36,058 bases of DNA from assembly GCA_937142015.1 (NCBI GenBank), contig CAKZQY010000289.1, forward strand, positions 1 through 36,058, given 5' to 3'. The translations under genes and the position numbers were made by a program. The notes below the pieces were generated by a model, which did not search any database, was not told where the DNA came from, and saw only the letters and a list, made by a program, of their open reading frames with translations. This DNA comes from an uncultured Halobacteria archaeon (GTDB lineage: Archaea; Halobacteriota; Halobacteria; Halobacteriales; Haloferacaceae). Below, in pieces: positions 1-8,951 of this stretch (the first letter of the stretch is position 1; each line of letters opens with the position of its first letter).

Positions 1-180
1 ACGCCGGACGGCGAGACGGCGGACGACGAGACGCCGGACGGCGAGACGGCGGACAACGGGACGCCAGACGACGGGAAGCGAGTCGAGACGGACGACAGCG
101 ACGCGGTCGGTGGCGTAGAGACGGACGACAGCGACGCGGTCGGTGGCGTAGAGACGGACGACAGCGGCGCAGTCGGTGAC
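1..180. repeat. Two in-frame tandem repeat blocks (30 bp, then 33 bp)
   Basis: A 30-bp unit (1-30, 31-60, partial 61-75) encodes a TPDGETADDE-type decapeptide. It is followed by a 33-bp unit (91-123, 124-156, degenerate 157-180) encoding DDSDAVGGVET. Both periods are multiples of three, so copy-number change keeps the frame. They form an acidic linker inside the histidine kinase between modules. The first block may continue upstream of the window. Confidence 0.85.
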
Positions 181-2448
181 GGCGGGGGCAGCGCGACAGC
201 CTCGTCGACCGGCGACGCAGGGCCGTACGACAGAGACCTCCGAATCGGTGTCGAGGCGGCCGACGGTCACCGGAAGTTCGACGTGCGACTCACGCCGTTC
301 ACGACCGACGAGGAGCGACGCGCGCTGGTCGTCGCCCGCGACGTGACGGAGACCGCGGCGACACAGGCACAGCTCGAACGAGAGCGAGACGCGCTCCGTT
401 CCGTCCAACACGTCGTCGCCGACCCGGATCTCGGCACGGAGGACCGACTCCGCGAACTGCTCGCCGTCGGCTGTGACGCGCTCGACCTCGACATCGGAAT
501 CGTGTCCCGAATCGACGGCACGGAGTACGAAGTCCGTGCGGTGTTCGCTCCCGACGCCGACATCGCCGTCGGTGACACGTTCGAACTCGGAACGACCTAC
601 TGTGAGACGGTGTTCACTGACGCGAGGCAGGCTGCTGTGACCACGGACGCGGACGCGACGAGTAGCACGACGCAGAGTGACGACAGCACTGGCGCGACGC
701 GTGATGTCTCGGGAGCCGCCGTCGACGACGAGGGGGTGCAGTCGGCAGCCGACGTGGTGTCGTTCGCAGACGCCGTCGAGTCGGGTCACGACGCCCACCC
801 GGCGTACAGAGAGCAGGGGCTGCGAGCGTACGCCGGAGTGCCGCTGATCGTCGACGGGGAGGCGTACGGGACGGTGAACTTCTCCAGCCCGGAGGTCCGC
901 GACCGGCCGTTCGGCGAGGCGGACCACACGTTCCTCAGACTGCTCTCGGAGCTCGTCGCGACGGAGTTGGCCCGACAGCGCGAACGCGAGGCGTTGGAAC
1001 GCACCAACCGCCGGCTGGAGTCGCTGATCGACGCGGTCCCGTCGCCGGTGATCGAAGTGGACCTCGACGGCACGGTGCAGCTGTGGAACCGGGCCGCAGA
1101 GGAGGTGTTCGGCTGGTCGAGCGAGGAGGTGGTCGGCGGGCCGAACCCGACGCTGCCGACTGCCGAGCGCGGCGGGTTCACCGAGGACTTCCACCGCGTC
1201 AGCGACGGGGAACGAATTCGAGCCCGAGAGGTGCGCCGCCGGACGAAGGACGGAGATCTGCTCGACGTGCTCCTCTCGGGAACGCCGATTCTCGGACCGG
1301 ACGGCGAGGTCCAGAGCGTGCTCGCGGCCTTGGAGAACATCAGCGAACAGAAGCGACTGGAGGGGCGACTCCGCGCACTCCAAGAGACTGCCCGCGAACT
1401 CACAGTCGCGGCCTCCGTCGAGGAGGTCGCGTCGATCACGGTCGAGACCGCAGACACCGTACTCGACCGCGAGATGACCGCGCTGTGGCGCTACGACGAA
1501 CCGACGGAGACGTTGGAGCCGGTGACCGAGACGGAGACCGCACGGGAGGTGATCGGCGAGACGCCGCAGTTCGAGTCCGGTAACAGTCTCGCGTGGGACG
1601 CCTTCGAGAACGGCGACGTGCGCGTGTACGACGACCTCTCGGAGGTCCCGGACCTGTACAACCCGGACACCCCCGTTCAGAGTGAACTGCTCGTTCCGTT
1701 GGGTGAGGAGGGGCTGCTCGTCGCCGGCTCCACCGAGCGACAGGAGTTCACCGAGACGGATGTGGACCTGTTCCGAGTGCTCGGCGCGACGGTGGAGGCG
1801 GCGCTGTCCCGGACACAGCGGGAGGCGGAGCTCCGTCGGAAGAACGAACGGCTCGACGAGTTCGCCAGCGTCGTCGCCCACGACCTCCGGAACCCGCTCG
1901 CGGTCGCAGACGCGTTCCTCGAAGTCGCAATCGAGGCGGACCAGACGGAACACCTCCCGAAGGTTGCAGACGCCCACGACCGGATCGAGCGACTGATCGA
2001 CGACCTGCTCACGCTCGCCCGCGGGGACTCCACTGTCGAGGACGGCGACCGCGTCGAGGTGGCGTCCGTCGCACGCGAGGCGTGGGAGTACGTCGACACG
2101 CCACGGGCGACGCTCGACGTGACCGACGAGCTGGGTGTGGTGACCGCCGACACGAGCCGCCTCTCACAGCTGTTCGAGAATCTGTTCCGCAACGCCGTCG
2201 AACACGCGGGTGACGACGTGACGGTCACTGTCGGGGGACTGACGGAGACGGAGGGGTTCTACGTCGCCGACGACGGACCCGGAATCCCGCCGGACCGACG
2301 CGACGAGGTGTTCGACCACGGCGTGTCGTTCTCCGACGGCGGCACCGGCTTCGGACTCTCTATCGCCGACACGGCCCGTGCTCACGGCTGGTCCGTGCAT
2401 GCGACGGCAGCCGACGACGGCGGGGCGCGCTTCGAGTTCGAGACGTGA
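1..2448 (+). CDS. Multi-domain PAS/GAF sensor histidine kinase (5' end outside window)
   Basis: The reading frame is open from the first base, so the start lies upstream. Using codon 1 at base 1, the visible order is: an acidic repeat linker (1-70), the end of a PAS domain (about 76-117, ending in LVVARDVTE), a GAF domain (about 145-330) holding an acidic Ser/Thr/Asp-rich insertion, a second PAS (about 335-455), a second GAF (about 460-605), HisKA (about 612-675) with the phospho-acceptor His in VVAHDLRNPL (nt 1879-1881), and HATPase_c (about 705-815) with the N box (FENLFRNAVEH) and G boxes (DDGPGIP, GTGFGL). No transmembrane segment is visible, so it is probably a cytoplasmic signal sensor. 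This is the common haloarchaeal arrangement of stacked PAS/GAF modules before a kinase core. The ligand cannot be read, and no response regulator gene lies downstream. The stop is 4 bp from the convergent membrane-protein gene. Confidence 0.93.
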   Translation, partial: TPDGETADDETPDGETADNGTPDDGKRVETDDSDAVGGVETDDSDAVGGVETDDSGAVGDGGGSATASSTGDAGPYDRDLRIGVEAADGHRKFDVRLTPFTTDEERRALVVARDVTETAATQAQLERERDALRSVQHVVADPDLGTEDRLRELLAVGCDALDLDIGIVSRIDGTEYEVRAVFAPDADIAVGDTFELGTTYCETVFTDARQAAVTTDADATSSTTQSDDSTGATRDVSGAAVDDEGVQSAADVVSFADAVESGHDAHPAYREQGLRAYAGVPLIVDGEAYGTVNFSSPEVRDRPFGEADHTFLRLLSELVATELARQREREALERTNRRLESLIDAVPSPVIEVDLDGTVQLWNRAAEEVFGWSSEEVVGGPNPTLPTAERGGFTEDFHRVSDGERIRAREVRRRTKDGDLLDVLLSGTPILGPDGEVQSVLAALENISEQKRLEGRLRALQETARELTVAASVEEVASITVETADTVLDREMTALWRYDEPTETLEPVTETETAREVIGETPQFESGNSLAWDAFENGDVRVYDDLSEVPDLYNPDTPVQSELLVPLGEEGLLVAGSTERQEFTETDVDLFRVLGATVEAALSRTQREAELRRKNERLDEFASVVAHDLRNPLAVADAFLEVAIEADQTEHLPKVADAHDRIERLIDDLLTLARGDSTVEDGDRVEVASVAREAWEYVDTPRATLDVTDELGVVTADTSRLSQLFENLFRNAVEHAGDDVTVTVGGLTETEGFYVADDGPGIPPDRRDEVFDHGVSFSDGGTGFGLSIADTARAHGWSVHATAADDGGARFEFET

Positions 2449-2452
2449 CGTG

Positions 2453-2920
2453 TTACAGCACTGTCGGGACGACTGCGACGACCGGAACGAGCACGAGAAC
2501 GTACGCCGCCGCGGACACTGCCCACCCGCGAGCGATGTCGCCGCGGCGGTTCGGCGCGAGTCCGTCCGGACGCGGGAGCACCACGACGACGAAGAAGCCG
2601 ACCATCAGGAGGAACAACACCACGCCGGCAGCGACGACTCCCAGCGGAGAGGAGCCGACGACGAACTCCGAGAGGTACAACAGGTAGACGAACAGCGGAC
2701 CGGTGAGCAGTCCGGCGAGGTAGTGGACGACTGTCGCAAGCCGCTCAGGGGCGCGGTCCGGGTGTGTCTGGGTGAGAACACCCGCGGCGACGGTCGGCGG
2801 TGTCTCTCCCTCCCGAACGCGGGCCATCACACGGTCCATCACAAGCGTTGCGAGCAGTCCGCCGATCAGCCCGAGCGGGAACCTGACGACCGGCGTGACC
2901 AGCGGCGTCGAATCGAACAT
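2453..2920 (-). CDS. Small membrane protein, four predicted TM segments
   Basis: This 155-residue protein starts at an ATG and ends in TAA. It has hydrophobic segments at about residues 13-30, 66-83, 90-113 and 136-155, which suggests four membrane spans. A short charged loop (RVREGETPPT) and a second loop with a PRPDGLAPNRRGD stretch separate them. I do not recognise a family with certainty; it looks like a haloarchaeal conserved hypothetical membrane protein. Hydrophobic segments with clean charged boundaries make it a real gene rather than a shadow of an opposite frame. It converges on the histidine kinase, with 4 bp between stops. No catalytic motif is visible. Confidence 0.75.
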   Translation of the reverse strand: MFDSTPLVTPVVRFPLGLIGGLLATLVMDRVMARVREGETPPTVAAGVLTQTHPDRAPERLATVVHYLAGLLTGPLFVYLLYLSEFVVGSSPLGVVAAGVVLFLLMVGFFVVVVLPRPDGLAPNRRGDIARGWAVSAAAYVLVLVPVVAVVPTVL

Positions 2921-3115
2921 ACCTCTCCTGGTCGCTTCCCCGACAAGTCGTATTCGGAACGGCGTCGCCTCGATTCGTCCACTCTCCTTCGACCTTGGCG
3001 AGTTCCACCGCGTGATCGTTCGGCTCCGCGACGAGACGCGGCGACCACTGCTCGTCGAACGCGTCGAACCCTTCGGCGAGGCTGACTTTCTCTACTGCGA
3101 AAAGGTGATTTCAGT

Positions 3116-3133
3116 CCACCTGTAACGAGGTGG
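3116..3133 (+). promoter_or_regulatory. Hairpin covering the ribosome-binding site of the DUF3105 gene
   Basis: CCACCT (3116-3121) and AGGTGG (3128-3133) form a perfect 6-bp stem around a 6-nt loop. The right arm is the Shine-Dalgarno-like sequence just before the ATG at 3136, so the fold would hide it. The stem is seen in the sequence; a regulatory role is inference. Confidence 0.4.
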
Positions 3134-3135
3134 TG

Positions 3136-3861
3136 ATGCCGGACTGCGACTACTGTGGGGAGTCGTTCGACGACGAGGCGTCGTACGTCGACCACCTCGC
3201 AGACAGCCACGAGGGGGAACTCGGCGCTGTCGACCGACGACGCGTCGAGCAGTTCGCCGACGGGACAGCAGAGGAGGGGTACTCGCTGGCGACGTACGGT
3301 GGTGTCGCGGTCGCACTGCTGCTCGTCGTCGGACTCGGATTCGTCGGTGCGAACGCGCTGTTCGGCTCCGGCGGCGGGAGCGGAGAGACGGGGCCGCTCG
3401 GACTGCCCCAGTCCGGGTCGGATCCCGCCCTGTCGAACGTCGAACAGTTCGAGTCACAGGGTCGCAGCCACGTTGCCCCCGGGTCGGCGGTGAACTACGC
3501 GCAGTCGCCGCCGCTGTCTGGCCCCCACTACGCCAGCACGGTTCGCGCTGGGTTCTACGAGGAACCGCAGTCTGCGGGCGCGCTGGTTCACACGCTCGAA
3601 CACGGCGCTGTGGTCGTCTACTACCAGCCCGACGCGCTCCCAGAGGAGGCGGAACAACACCTCCGCTCGCTGGCGACCCAGTACACCGGCACGTGGGCGA
3701 GTGTCGTCGTCGTCCCGTACCCCGAGGAGACGGAAGCCGACGCGACGTTCACTGTCACCGCGTGGCGCACGCGGCTCACGCTCGACAGCTACGACCGCGG
3801 CGCTGTCGAGGCGTTCCTCGCCGAGTACCTCGGCCGTGGCCCCGAGAACTCGATCAGGTGA
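3136..3861 (+). CDS. C2H2 zinc-finger, single-TM, DUF3105 protein
   Basis: The 241-residue protein begins with one C2H2-type zinc finger (C4-x2-C7-x12-H20-x4-H25; DCDYCGESF). A single membrane span follows (about residues 50-75, LLLVVGLGFVGANALF), then a C-terminal domain with the DUF3105 signature: SGPHY, then VHTLEHGAVVVYY, then an EEAEQHLRSL helix. The finger would lie inside the cell and the DUF3105 domain probably outside. DUF3105 function is not established. GTG codons at 3130 and 3133 are alternative starts, but the ATG at 3136 sits after the AGGTGG ribosome-binding sequence and gives the finger directly at the N-terminus. Confidence 0.88.
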   Translation: MPDCDYCGESFDDEASYVDHLADSHEGELGAVDRRRVEQFADGTAEEGYSLATYGGVAVALLLVVGLGFVGANALFGSGGGSGETGPLGLPQSGSDPALSNVEQFESQGRSHVAPGSAVNYAQSPPLSGPHYASTVRAGFYEEPQSAGALVHTLEHGAVVVYYQPDALPEEAEQHLRSLATQYTGTWASVVVVPYPEETEADATFTVTAWRTRLTLDSYDRGAVEAFLAEYLGRGPENSIR

Positions 3862-3871
3862 CAATATCGTC

Positions 3872-3883
3872 GATAACGTTATC
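3872..3883. promoter_or_regulatory. 12-bp perfect palindrome in the presumed core promoter
   Basis: GATAACGTTATC is self-complementary over all 12 bases. It is AT-rich against its surroundings and lies 31-42 nt before the ATG at 3914, close to where a TATA box would be. It could be TATA box and operator at once. No regulator is identified. Confidence 0.4.
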
Positions 3884-3913
3884 CGCCTGCTCACAGAATC
3901 AACACGCGAGCGA

Positions 3914-4369
3914 ATGGACAGAGACAGCGACGACAACGACCACGGCGGCGACCGCAACGACAACGACCACGGCGGCGACCGCAACGACGACGACCACGAC
4001 AGCGACCGCACAGCGACACGACGAGACGACGACGACCGTTCGGGTCAGCGGACCCGACAGACGACCCAGAGAGCGGTGACGGCGACACTCGGCTCGGCCG
4101 CGGTCGTCGAGTTCGACACGGTCGACGTACCAGACGCGACGGCTCGGACACGGCCAGTGACGGCCGACGGCGAGGTCGTCGGCGTCGAGTTGACACTCTC
4201 GGTCGGTCCCGTCGAGACGGAGTGTGTGCTCGACCCGGACGCGGCTGCCGTGCTCGCGGCAGACCTCGAGACGGCGACCGACGGACCCACGGCAGACGCG
4301 ACGGATCGAGGAGACGAGGACGGGGGGTCCGTCGGCTCCGATGCCGTGGACAGTGCTCGTCCGCAGTGA
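3914..4369 (+). CDS. Acidic repeat protein of unknown function
   Basis: This 151-residue protein opens with a low-complexity Asp/His/Asn/Arg region. A 27-bp unit encoding DNDHGGDRN is repeated twice and followed by a degenerate third copy (DDDHDSDRT), at about residues 6-33. The rest has a more ordinary composition, with a beta-rich core (residues about 57-116: VVEFDTVDV, GVELTLSVG, CVLDPDAAAVLAADLE) and an acidic tail. I do not recognise the family. The ATG at 3914 is chosen because the long upstream extension of the frame is Arg/Ser-rich shadow sequence inside the DUF3105 gene. Histidine-aspartate repeats can bind metal; that is only a suggestion. Confidence 0.7.
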   Translation: MDRDSDDNDHGGDRNDNDHGGDRNDDDHDSDRTATRRDDDDRSGQRTRQTTQRAVTATLGSAAVVEFDTVDVPDATARTRPVTADGEVVGVELTLSVGPVETECVLDPDAAAVLAADLETATDGPTADATDRGDEDGGSVGSDAVDSARPQ

Positions 4370-4390
4370 GGATCGGGACTGGTGCTCGCA

Positions 4391-4501
4391 CTCAGGTTGC
4401 GGTGAGGAACTCCACCAGTGTCACACGCTCAGTTCGCGGTGAGGAACTCCACGAGTGTCACACGCTCAGCTCGCGGTGAGGAACTCCACAAGCGTCACAC
4501 G
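4391..4501. repeat. Three 37-bp direct repeats at the hydrolase 3' end
   Basis: Copies lie at 4391-4427, 4428-4464 and 4465-4501, each carrying GGTGAGGAACTCCAC and GTCACACG with a few differences. The third copy is the last eleven codons plus the stop of the minus-strand hydrolase gene; the other two lie downstream of its stop. The period is not a multiple of three, so the extra copies are not a continuation of the protein. Confidence 0.9.
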
Positions 4502-5341
4502 GAGCCCCGCGTGCGCCCGCTCGTACGAGACAGTTCCCGGGCGGTCACCACGCTGGCCACGGTAGGCTCCGAACTGGGTGTGGTTCACGCCGTCGAGTGA
4601 GACGGTCTGGGTCGTCGTCGGTGGCAGGCGGTCACGAGCCTCGCGGGACGCCGTTCGGTCGAGCACACCGTCGGCGGTCCCGGTCACGGAGAGCAGACGG
4701 AGACTCGTGTCACTCACGTCGCGGTCGCAGTAGGACGCGAACAGCACGACGCCAGCGACGCGGTTCGGGTGAGCGTCGGCGAAGCGACACGCAGCCACGC
4801 CACCGAGCGAGTGTCCGCCGACGTACCACCGCTCGACCGTCGACGGCGCAGCCAGCGGTCGCTCGGGGTCGAAGAGACCCGCGTCACCCGCGAACCGATC
4901 CGATTGACTCGCCTCGCTGGTTTCGATCACTCGTCCGGCGGCTCCGGTGTCGAGGAGCGCCAGATTCAGCGGCGGGTGTGGGATCACGACGGTGAGTCCC
5001 GAGGCGGCGACCAGCGGAGCGAGGACGGGAACGTACGCGTTCGGGTGGACACGTGCGCCGGGGTAGAGTACCAGACCTGTCGAGTCGAGTGCTCCGGCGG
5101 ACGCGTCACTTGTCGCCTCCGTCCCCGCGGTCTGTGTCGGTGCGAGCACGTAGCCAGCGTCAGTCGCGGTGACAGTCACGTCGGCGTCGGCGCGGACCGT
5201 CGAGAGAGAGTCGGACGGCGCGTGAAACGGTGTGGCGGCGTACCAGAGACCGACGCTCCCGGCGGCGAGGAGCACGGCGAGTGTCCACGCCGCGACTCGT
5301 TCGACGGTGATCCACCGGGACAGTCGCTGGAGTGAGGCCAT
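4466..5341 (-). CDS. Membrane-anchored alpha/beta hydrolase
   Basis: The 291-residue protein has an N-terminal membrane anchor (about residues 15-36, AAWTLAVLLAAGSVGLWYA) and then an alpha/beta-hydrolase fold. It carries a nucleophile elbow GGHSLGG with Ser178, an acid Asp224 in TGTADGVLD and His254 in GVNHTQFGAY, a complete catalytic triad. This matches the dienelactone hydrolase-like Abhydrolase_5 group. The active domain probably faces outward. The substrate is unknown. The ATG at 5341 is chosen over an upstream start at 5443 because the extra 34 residues are polar and would push the anchor inward. The last codons are triplicated downstream. Confidence 0.88.
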   Translation of the reverse strand: MASLQRLSRWITVERVAAWTLAVLLAAGSVGLWYAATPFHAPSDSLSTVRADADVTVTATDAGYVLAPTQTAGTEATSDASAGALDSTGLVLYPGARVHPNAYVPVLAPLVAASGLTVVIPHPPLNLALLDTGAAGRVIETSEASQSDRFAGDAGLFDPERPLAAPSTVERWYVGGHSLGGVAACRFADAHPNRVAGVVLFASYCDRDVSDTSLRLLSVTGTADGVLDRTASREARDRLPPTTTQTVSLDGVNHTQFGAYRGQRGDRPGTVSYERAHAGLRVTLVEFLTAS

Positions 5342-5683
5342 CGTGTCGGTGGAACAACCCGAACCGCATGTAGTTGACGGCTGTGACGCTGCGCGAGCAC
5401 GCACGGACCTATCGAACTGTGGGTAGTGACGTTCCTGTGACACGTTGTCGAGCAGGTGGGATCTATCTGGTGGTTTCGGGATGACACATCACAGATCACT
5501 GTCGGGACTCCTCGCGGATGGAACTCGGTGCGACAACTCGCCAAAATCACAAAACACTTATAACAGGCGATAGCAGTACCGTACACCCCTACCCATGGTG
5601 ACAGCACCGTCTGCCTCCGGCAGTGCCGTGCGGACGGAGCGGCAGCGGACGTGTCACCGCCCAACAACCCAACCAAGCAAACC
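5342..5683 (+). promoter_or_regulatory. Promoter and structured leader of the S-layer gene
   Basis: This gene-free stretch holds a clear TATA box (TTATAA at 5558-5563), implying transcription start near 5587 and a leader of about 95 nt. The leader contains an inner hairpin CTGCC-TCC-GGCAG (5611-5623). GGTGACA (5597-5603) pairs perfectly with TGTCACC (5652-5658) and closes the fold. The start region itself (CAACCCAACCAAGCAAACC before the ATG) has no Shine-Dalgarno sequence and should be unpaired. Haloarchaeal S-layer transcripts are known to carry long leaders. The first 190 bases hold the divergent hydrolase promoter region and nothing else recognised. Confidence 0.7.
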
Positions 5684-5687
5684 ATGA
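5595..5687 (+). other. 30-codon upstream ORF overlapping the S-layer start (ATGA)
   Basis: An ATG at 5595, shortly after the expected transcription start, opens a 30-codon frame ([16 protein letters not shown] then a Pro/Thr-rich tail). Its TGA at 5685-5687 overlaps the S-layer ATG (5684) by the ATGA arrangement used for translational coupling. It could be chance, because stop codons are rare at this GC content. No SD precedes it. Confidence 0.35.
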
Positions 5688-8600
5688 CAGAAGGTACACA
5701 CGACAAGATCCGCGCGCTGTTCCTGAGTGCGCTGATGGTCGTCTCCGTCTTCGGAGGCACCGTCGCGTTCGCAGGGACAGCGGCAGCGGTTGACGGCGTC
5801 AACAGGAGTTCCGTCACAGAAGTCGGGACTTCGCACAGCGAACTACCCAACGGCACAACAACAAGAATCAACATCAGTGCAAATTTCACCAATATCGGTA
5901 GCCAAGGTGACACTTCCTCTCCCCCGTCAAACTTCACCTACGTGCTTCCAGAAGAAGTTAACTTCACATCGCCCCCCAGTGTGGTCTTCACAGTCAACGG
6001 GACCGATGTTGACGCTAACAACGTCACGGTTGATGCAGCCAACCGGACAGCGAACTTCTCGTACAACACGTCGATAATCAGCGATGGTGCAGAAGCGAAC
6101 GTCACCTTGTTCGCAGAGGTTGAGACAAGTGGCGTGAGCGAAGGTAGCACTGAGAGCTTCGATATCACCGTCAATGTTGAGGAAGATGGCAGTGACGGAT
6201 TTGACAGCGATGAAACGCTCTCAGTGACAGTCGACAACGACGACCCGACCCTCCGCAAGGCCACTCACTACGACAACAGTAGTGATCCGACCGATGGTAA
6301 CCCGACCCCGATCGTCGAGCTGGCGTTCGACGATAACATCGACAGTGCGAACCTCGGCACGAGTAACGTGACCATCCTCCAGGAGGATGGAACGTCACTG
6401 ACCCCCACCAGTATTTCTGACGAAAATGATGAGGACGCACGAGTTGTCGTCGGACTCAGTCAAGTCTACACCGACCTGTCGAACATCAGTGTCAACGTCA
6501 ACGACACCGTGGGTAAATCCCTCACCATCGACAGCAGTCCGGACGGTGCCGACGACTTCGGTGTCACGTTCGCACCGGTGACAATCGACGCCACCAGTGG
6601 AGACATCGCACGTGACATCTTCACCGGAAGTAACATCGCGATCAGAAACGGCACCACGGATCAGGTCTACGGCATCAGCGGTCCCGACTTCGACCAGACG
6701 CGTGGGGCCGGTGTTGGCAGCCAGATCTACACCCTCAAGACCGGTGACCTCGAACTCGCAACCGGCGATTACACCATCGACAGCGGTAACAACGGGAACA
6801 TCACCTCAGGAAACGGTGCCAACTTCACGCTGTCGAACCTCGGTCTCGAAATAACCGACACGCCGGCAGACGACAACCCGACGACCGACTCGGACACGCT
6901 GTCAGTCACGGCAGAGTCCGACACCATCAACCGTGATGTCGATGTCGAGTTGCTGGACAGTGACGGCGATGTCGTCGACACGCTCAGCAACAGGAGAATT
7001 GACACCGACGGTCAGGTCACCGTCGAGTTCAACATCGCCAGCGATGGCCTCGACTTCACCGAGGACGACGCGGGCAACTACTCGGTTCGTGTCACTGACG
7101 TGAACACGCAGGTCGAGACGACCTCCGACGAGTTCGTCGTCAGCGAGCCGCGGGACTCCTCAGTCTCGTTCACTCAAGACGAGTTCGAGGAGCAGCGCGG
7201 TGACGTCCTCGAGTTCACGGTGAACATGACCAACACCCGCATCAACGGTGAAGACAACAGAGCGAACGTGACGTTCGGCTCCAACGAGTCCGGCTACAAC
7301 GTCACGTTCACCGTCGAGGACAACAGCGGTGACGGATCCGTCACGGTCCTGTTCAACACCTACAACAGCACGCTGAACGGCGCCAACGCCAGAAGTGGCA
7401 ACCTCGTCACCGCCGCTGGTGACAACGACGACGAAGTGCTCCAGAGCAGTGTCGAGGTCGTGAATGGCGTCCCGAGCGTCCTCGCAGACACGACGTACGA
7501 CCTCGAAGTCAACGCTCCGAACGCAGAGACGCGGCTGGCAGCAGCCGTGATCAACCCGCGCACGACGGGCGTCGTGAACACGTGGACCAAGTCGCAGGAC
7601 ATCAACATCGAGGACAAGGAGGACCTCCTCGGCTCCATCGGGACCACTGTCACCCAGCAGAACTACGTGGCAGAGAACGACCACATCGTCGTCCAGCTGA
7701 GTGGTGCTACCGGCCTCGAGGGACTGCTCGACGCGCAGAGTGAGTCCTCGTTCGCCGACGAGTTCACCAACGCGACGGATGAATCCAACAACATCACGCT
7801 GGAGCTCATCCAGCAGGATCCCGGTGCGAACAACGAGGCAGCCACGCTGAACATCACCGACAGCAGCCAACTGGTCAACGCCATCGGTGACGCAGACAAC
7901 GACACCTACTACCTCGTGGTCGACACGCAGCAGATCGCAACCGCCACCAGCGGTCGTAATGTCGGCGACCTGTCGGGGAGTACGTTCGATGTCAACTTCA
8001 GCGTCAACACCAACACTCGTGGCCTAGTCGAGGGCGACGAGGACGAAGTCATCTCTAACCAGATCGACCTCGAAGCACCCACGCTGGAGCTCACGAAGCA
8101 GAACGTCACAGCCGCGGAGAACACCACCGTCGAGGGCGAGACGAACTACGCCCCCGGGACGGAGTTCCGTGTCCGGCTCCGCACGACCGGTAACCCGGAC
8201 CAACGGTTCATCCGCTCGCAGAACGTCGACGTCCAGCCCGACGGAACGTTCACCGTCGAGGTCGACCTGCCGGACGCCTCACCCGGTGACGAGTACGAGA
8301 TCACCATCTCGCGGAGTGGAGCAAGCCTCCCGAGCGGCCTGACCACCAGCTACGACGGTGTGGTCCAAGGTGCTCAGGAGACGCCGACGGCAACGCCGAC
8401 GCCGACTGAGACGGCAACGCCGGAGACCGAGACGGCAACCGAGACGCCGGCTGCCAACGAGACGGAGACGACGGCGACCGGCACGCCGATGCCGAACATG
8501 ACGACGACGACGGCAACGCCGACGCCGACACCGTCGCCGACGCCGACACCGACGCCGACGCCCGAGCCGACGCCGACGCCGACGCCAGCGCCGACGCCGA

Positions 8601-8743
8601 CGCCCGAGCCGACGCCGACGCCGTCGCCGGAGCCGACGCCGACGCCGACTGAGACGAGCACAGGCACGCCCGGCTTCACGGCCGTCGTGGGTGTGGTCGC
8701 ACTGCTCGGCGCTGCGCTGGTCGCGCTCCGCCGTCGGAACTGA
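5684..8743 (+). CDS. csg: S-layer glycoprotein with PGF-CTERM anchor
   Basis: The 1019-residue protein is the likely cell-wall subunit. It has a Sec signal peptide (residues 1-35, ending GTAAA before VDG) of the kind seen in Haloferax and Halobacterium S-layer proteins. A long acidic beta-rich ectodomain follows with roughly thirty N-x-S/T sequons. Then comes a Thr/Pro stalk of TPTPTP repeats (about 900-990, a site for O-glycosylation) and a C-terminal PGF-CTERM unit: PGF motif, hydrophobic helix ([17 protein letters not shown]) and RRRN tail. The ATG at 5684 is preferred to a GTG at 5651 because the GTG lies inside the closing stem of the leader, and [20 protein letters not shown] matches known S-layer N-termini. 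The artA gene follows directly and should process the tail and attach lipid. Confidence 0.92.
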   Translation: MTEGTHDKIRALFLSALMVVSVFGGTVAFAGTAAAVDGVNRSSVTEVGTSHSELPNGTTTRINISANFTNIGSQGDTSSPPSNFTYVLPEEVNFTSPPSVVFTVNGTDVDANNVTVDAANRTANFSYNTSIISDGAEANVTLFAEVETSGVSEGSTESFDITVNVEEDGSDGFDSDETLSVTVDNDDPTLRKATHYDNSSDPTDGNPTPIVELAFDDNIDSANLGTSNVTILQEDGTSLTPTSISDENDEDARVVVGLSQVYTDLSNISVNVNDTVGKSLTIDSSPDGADDFGVTFAPVTIDATSGDIARDIFTGSNIAIRNGTTDQVYGISGPDFDQTRGAGVGSQIYTLKTGDLELATGDYTIDSGNNGNITSGNGANFTLSNLGLEITDTPADDNPTTDSDTLSVTAESDTINRDVDVELLDSDGDVVDTLSNRRIDTDGQVTVEFNIASDGLDFTEDDAGNYSVRVTDVNTQVETTSDEFVVSEPRDSSVSFTQDEFEEQRGDVLEFTVNMTNTRINGEDNRANVTFGSNESGYNVTFTVEDNSGDGSVTVLFNTYNSTLNGANARSGNLVTAAGDNDDEVLQSSVEVVNGVPSVLADTTYDLEVNAPNAETRLAAAVINPRTTGVVNTWTKSQDINIEDKEDLLGSIGTTVTQQNYVAENDHIVVQLSGATGLEGLLDAQSESSFADEFTNATDESNNITLELIQQDPGANNEAATLNITDSSQLVNAIGDADNDTYYLVVDTQQIATATSGRNVGDLSGSTFDVNFSVNTNTRGLVEGDEDEVISNQIDLEAPTLELTKQNVTAAENTTVEGETNYAPGTEFRVRLRTTGNPDQRFIRSQNVDVQPDGTFTVEVDLPDASPGDEYEITISRSGASLPSGLTTSYDGVVQGAQETPTATPTPTETATPETETATETPAANETETTATGTPMPNMTTTTATPTPTPSPTPTPTPTPEPTPTPTPAPTPTPEPTPTPSPEPTPTPTETSTGTPGFTAVVGVVALLGAALVALRRRN
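8377..8660. repeat. Low-complexity CCGACG/ACGCCG repeats coding the Thr-Pro stalk
   Basis: Short 6-12 bp repeats built on ACGCCG and CCGACG encode the [10 protein letters not shown] stalk of the S-layer protein. All are in frame. The most regular part is 8515-8650. Confidence 0.85.
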
Positions 8744-8759
8744 ACTGACTGACGACGAC

Positions 8760-8778
8760 TGACCGGCGAAACCGGTCA
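8760..8778 (+). terminator. Hairpin 17 bp after the S-layer stop
   Basis: TGACCGG (8760-8766) and CCGGTCA (8772-8778) form a perfect 7-bp stem around CGAAA. It lies just after the S-layer stop codon. No T tract follows, so it may be a stabilising 3' structure or processing site rather than a terminator. Confidence 0.4.
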
Positions 8779-8951
8779 CACGCGGTTCGCGGTGCGGTTC
8801 CATTCTTTCGACGCGTCACCCCGACCAGCGACAGCACCGGCCGTCGACACCGACACGGTGCGCCTCGACGACAGCGCTCCCTCAACGGCGGACGCCCGCG
8901 ACAGTCGCCAGAGACGACAAGGGCTTTGGTGTCTGACAGGTACTGTCGAAC

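Noticed and set aside
4391-4501. Short CRISPR-like array
   Set aside because: The repeats are directly adjacent with no spacers, and one copy is coding sequence of the hydrolase.
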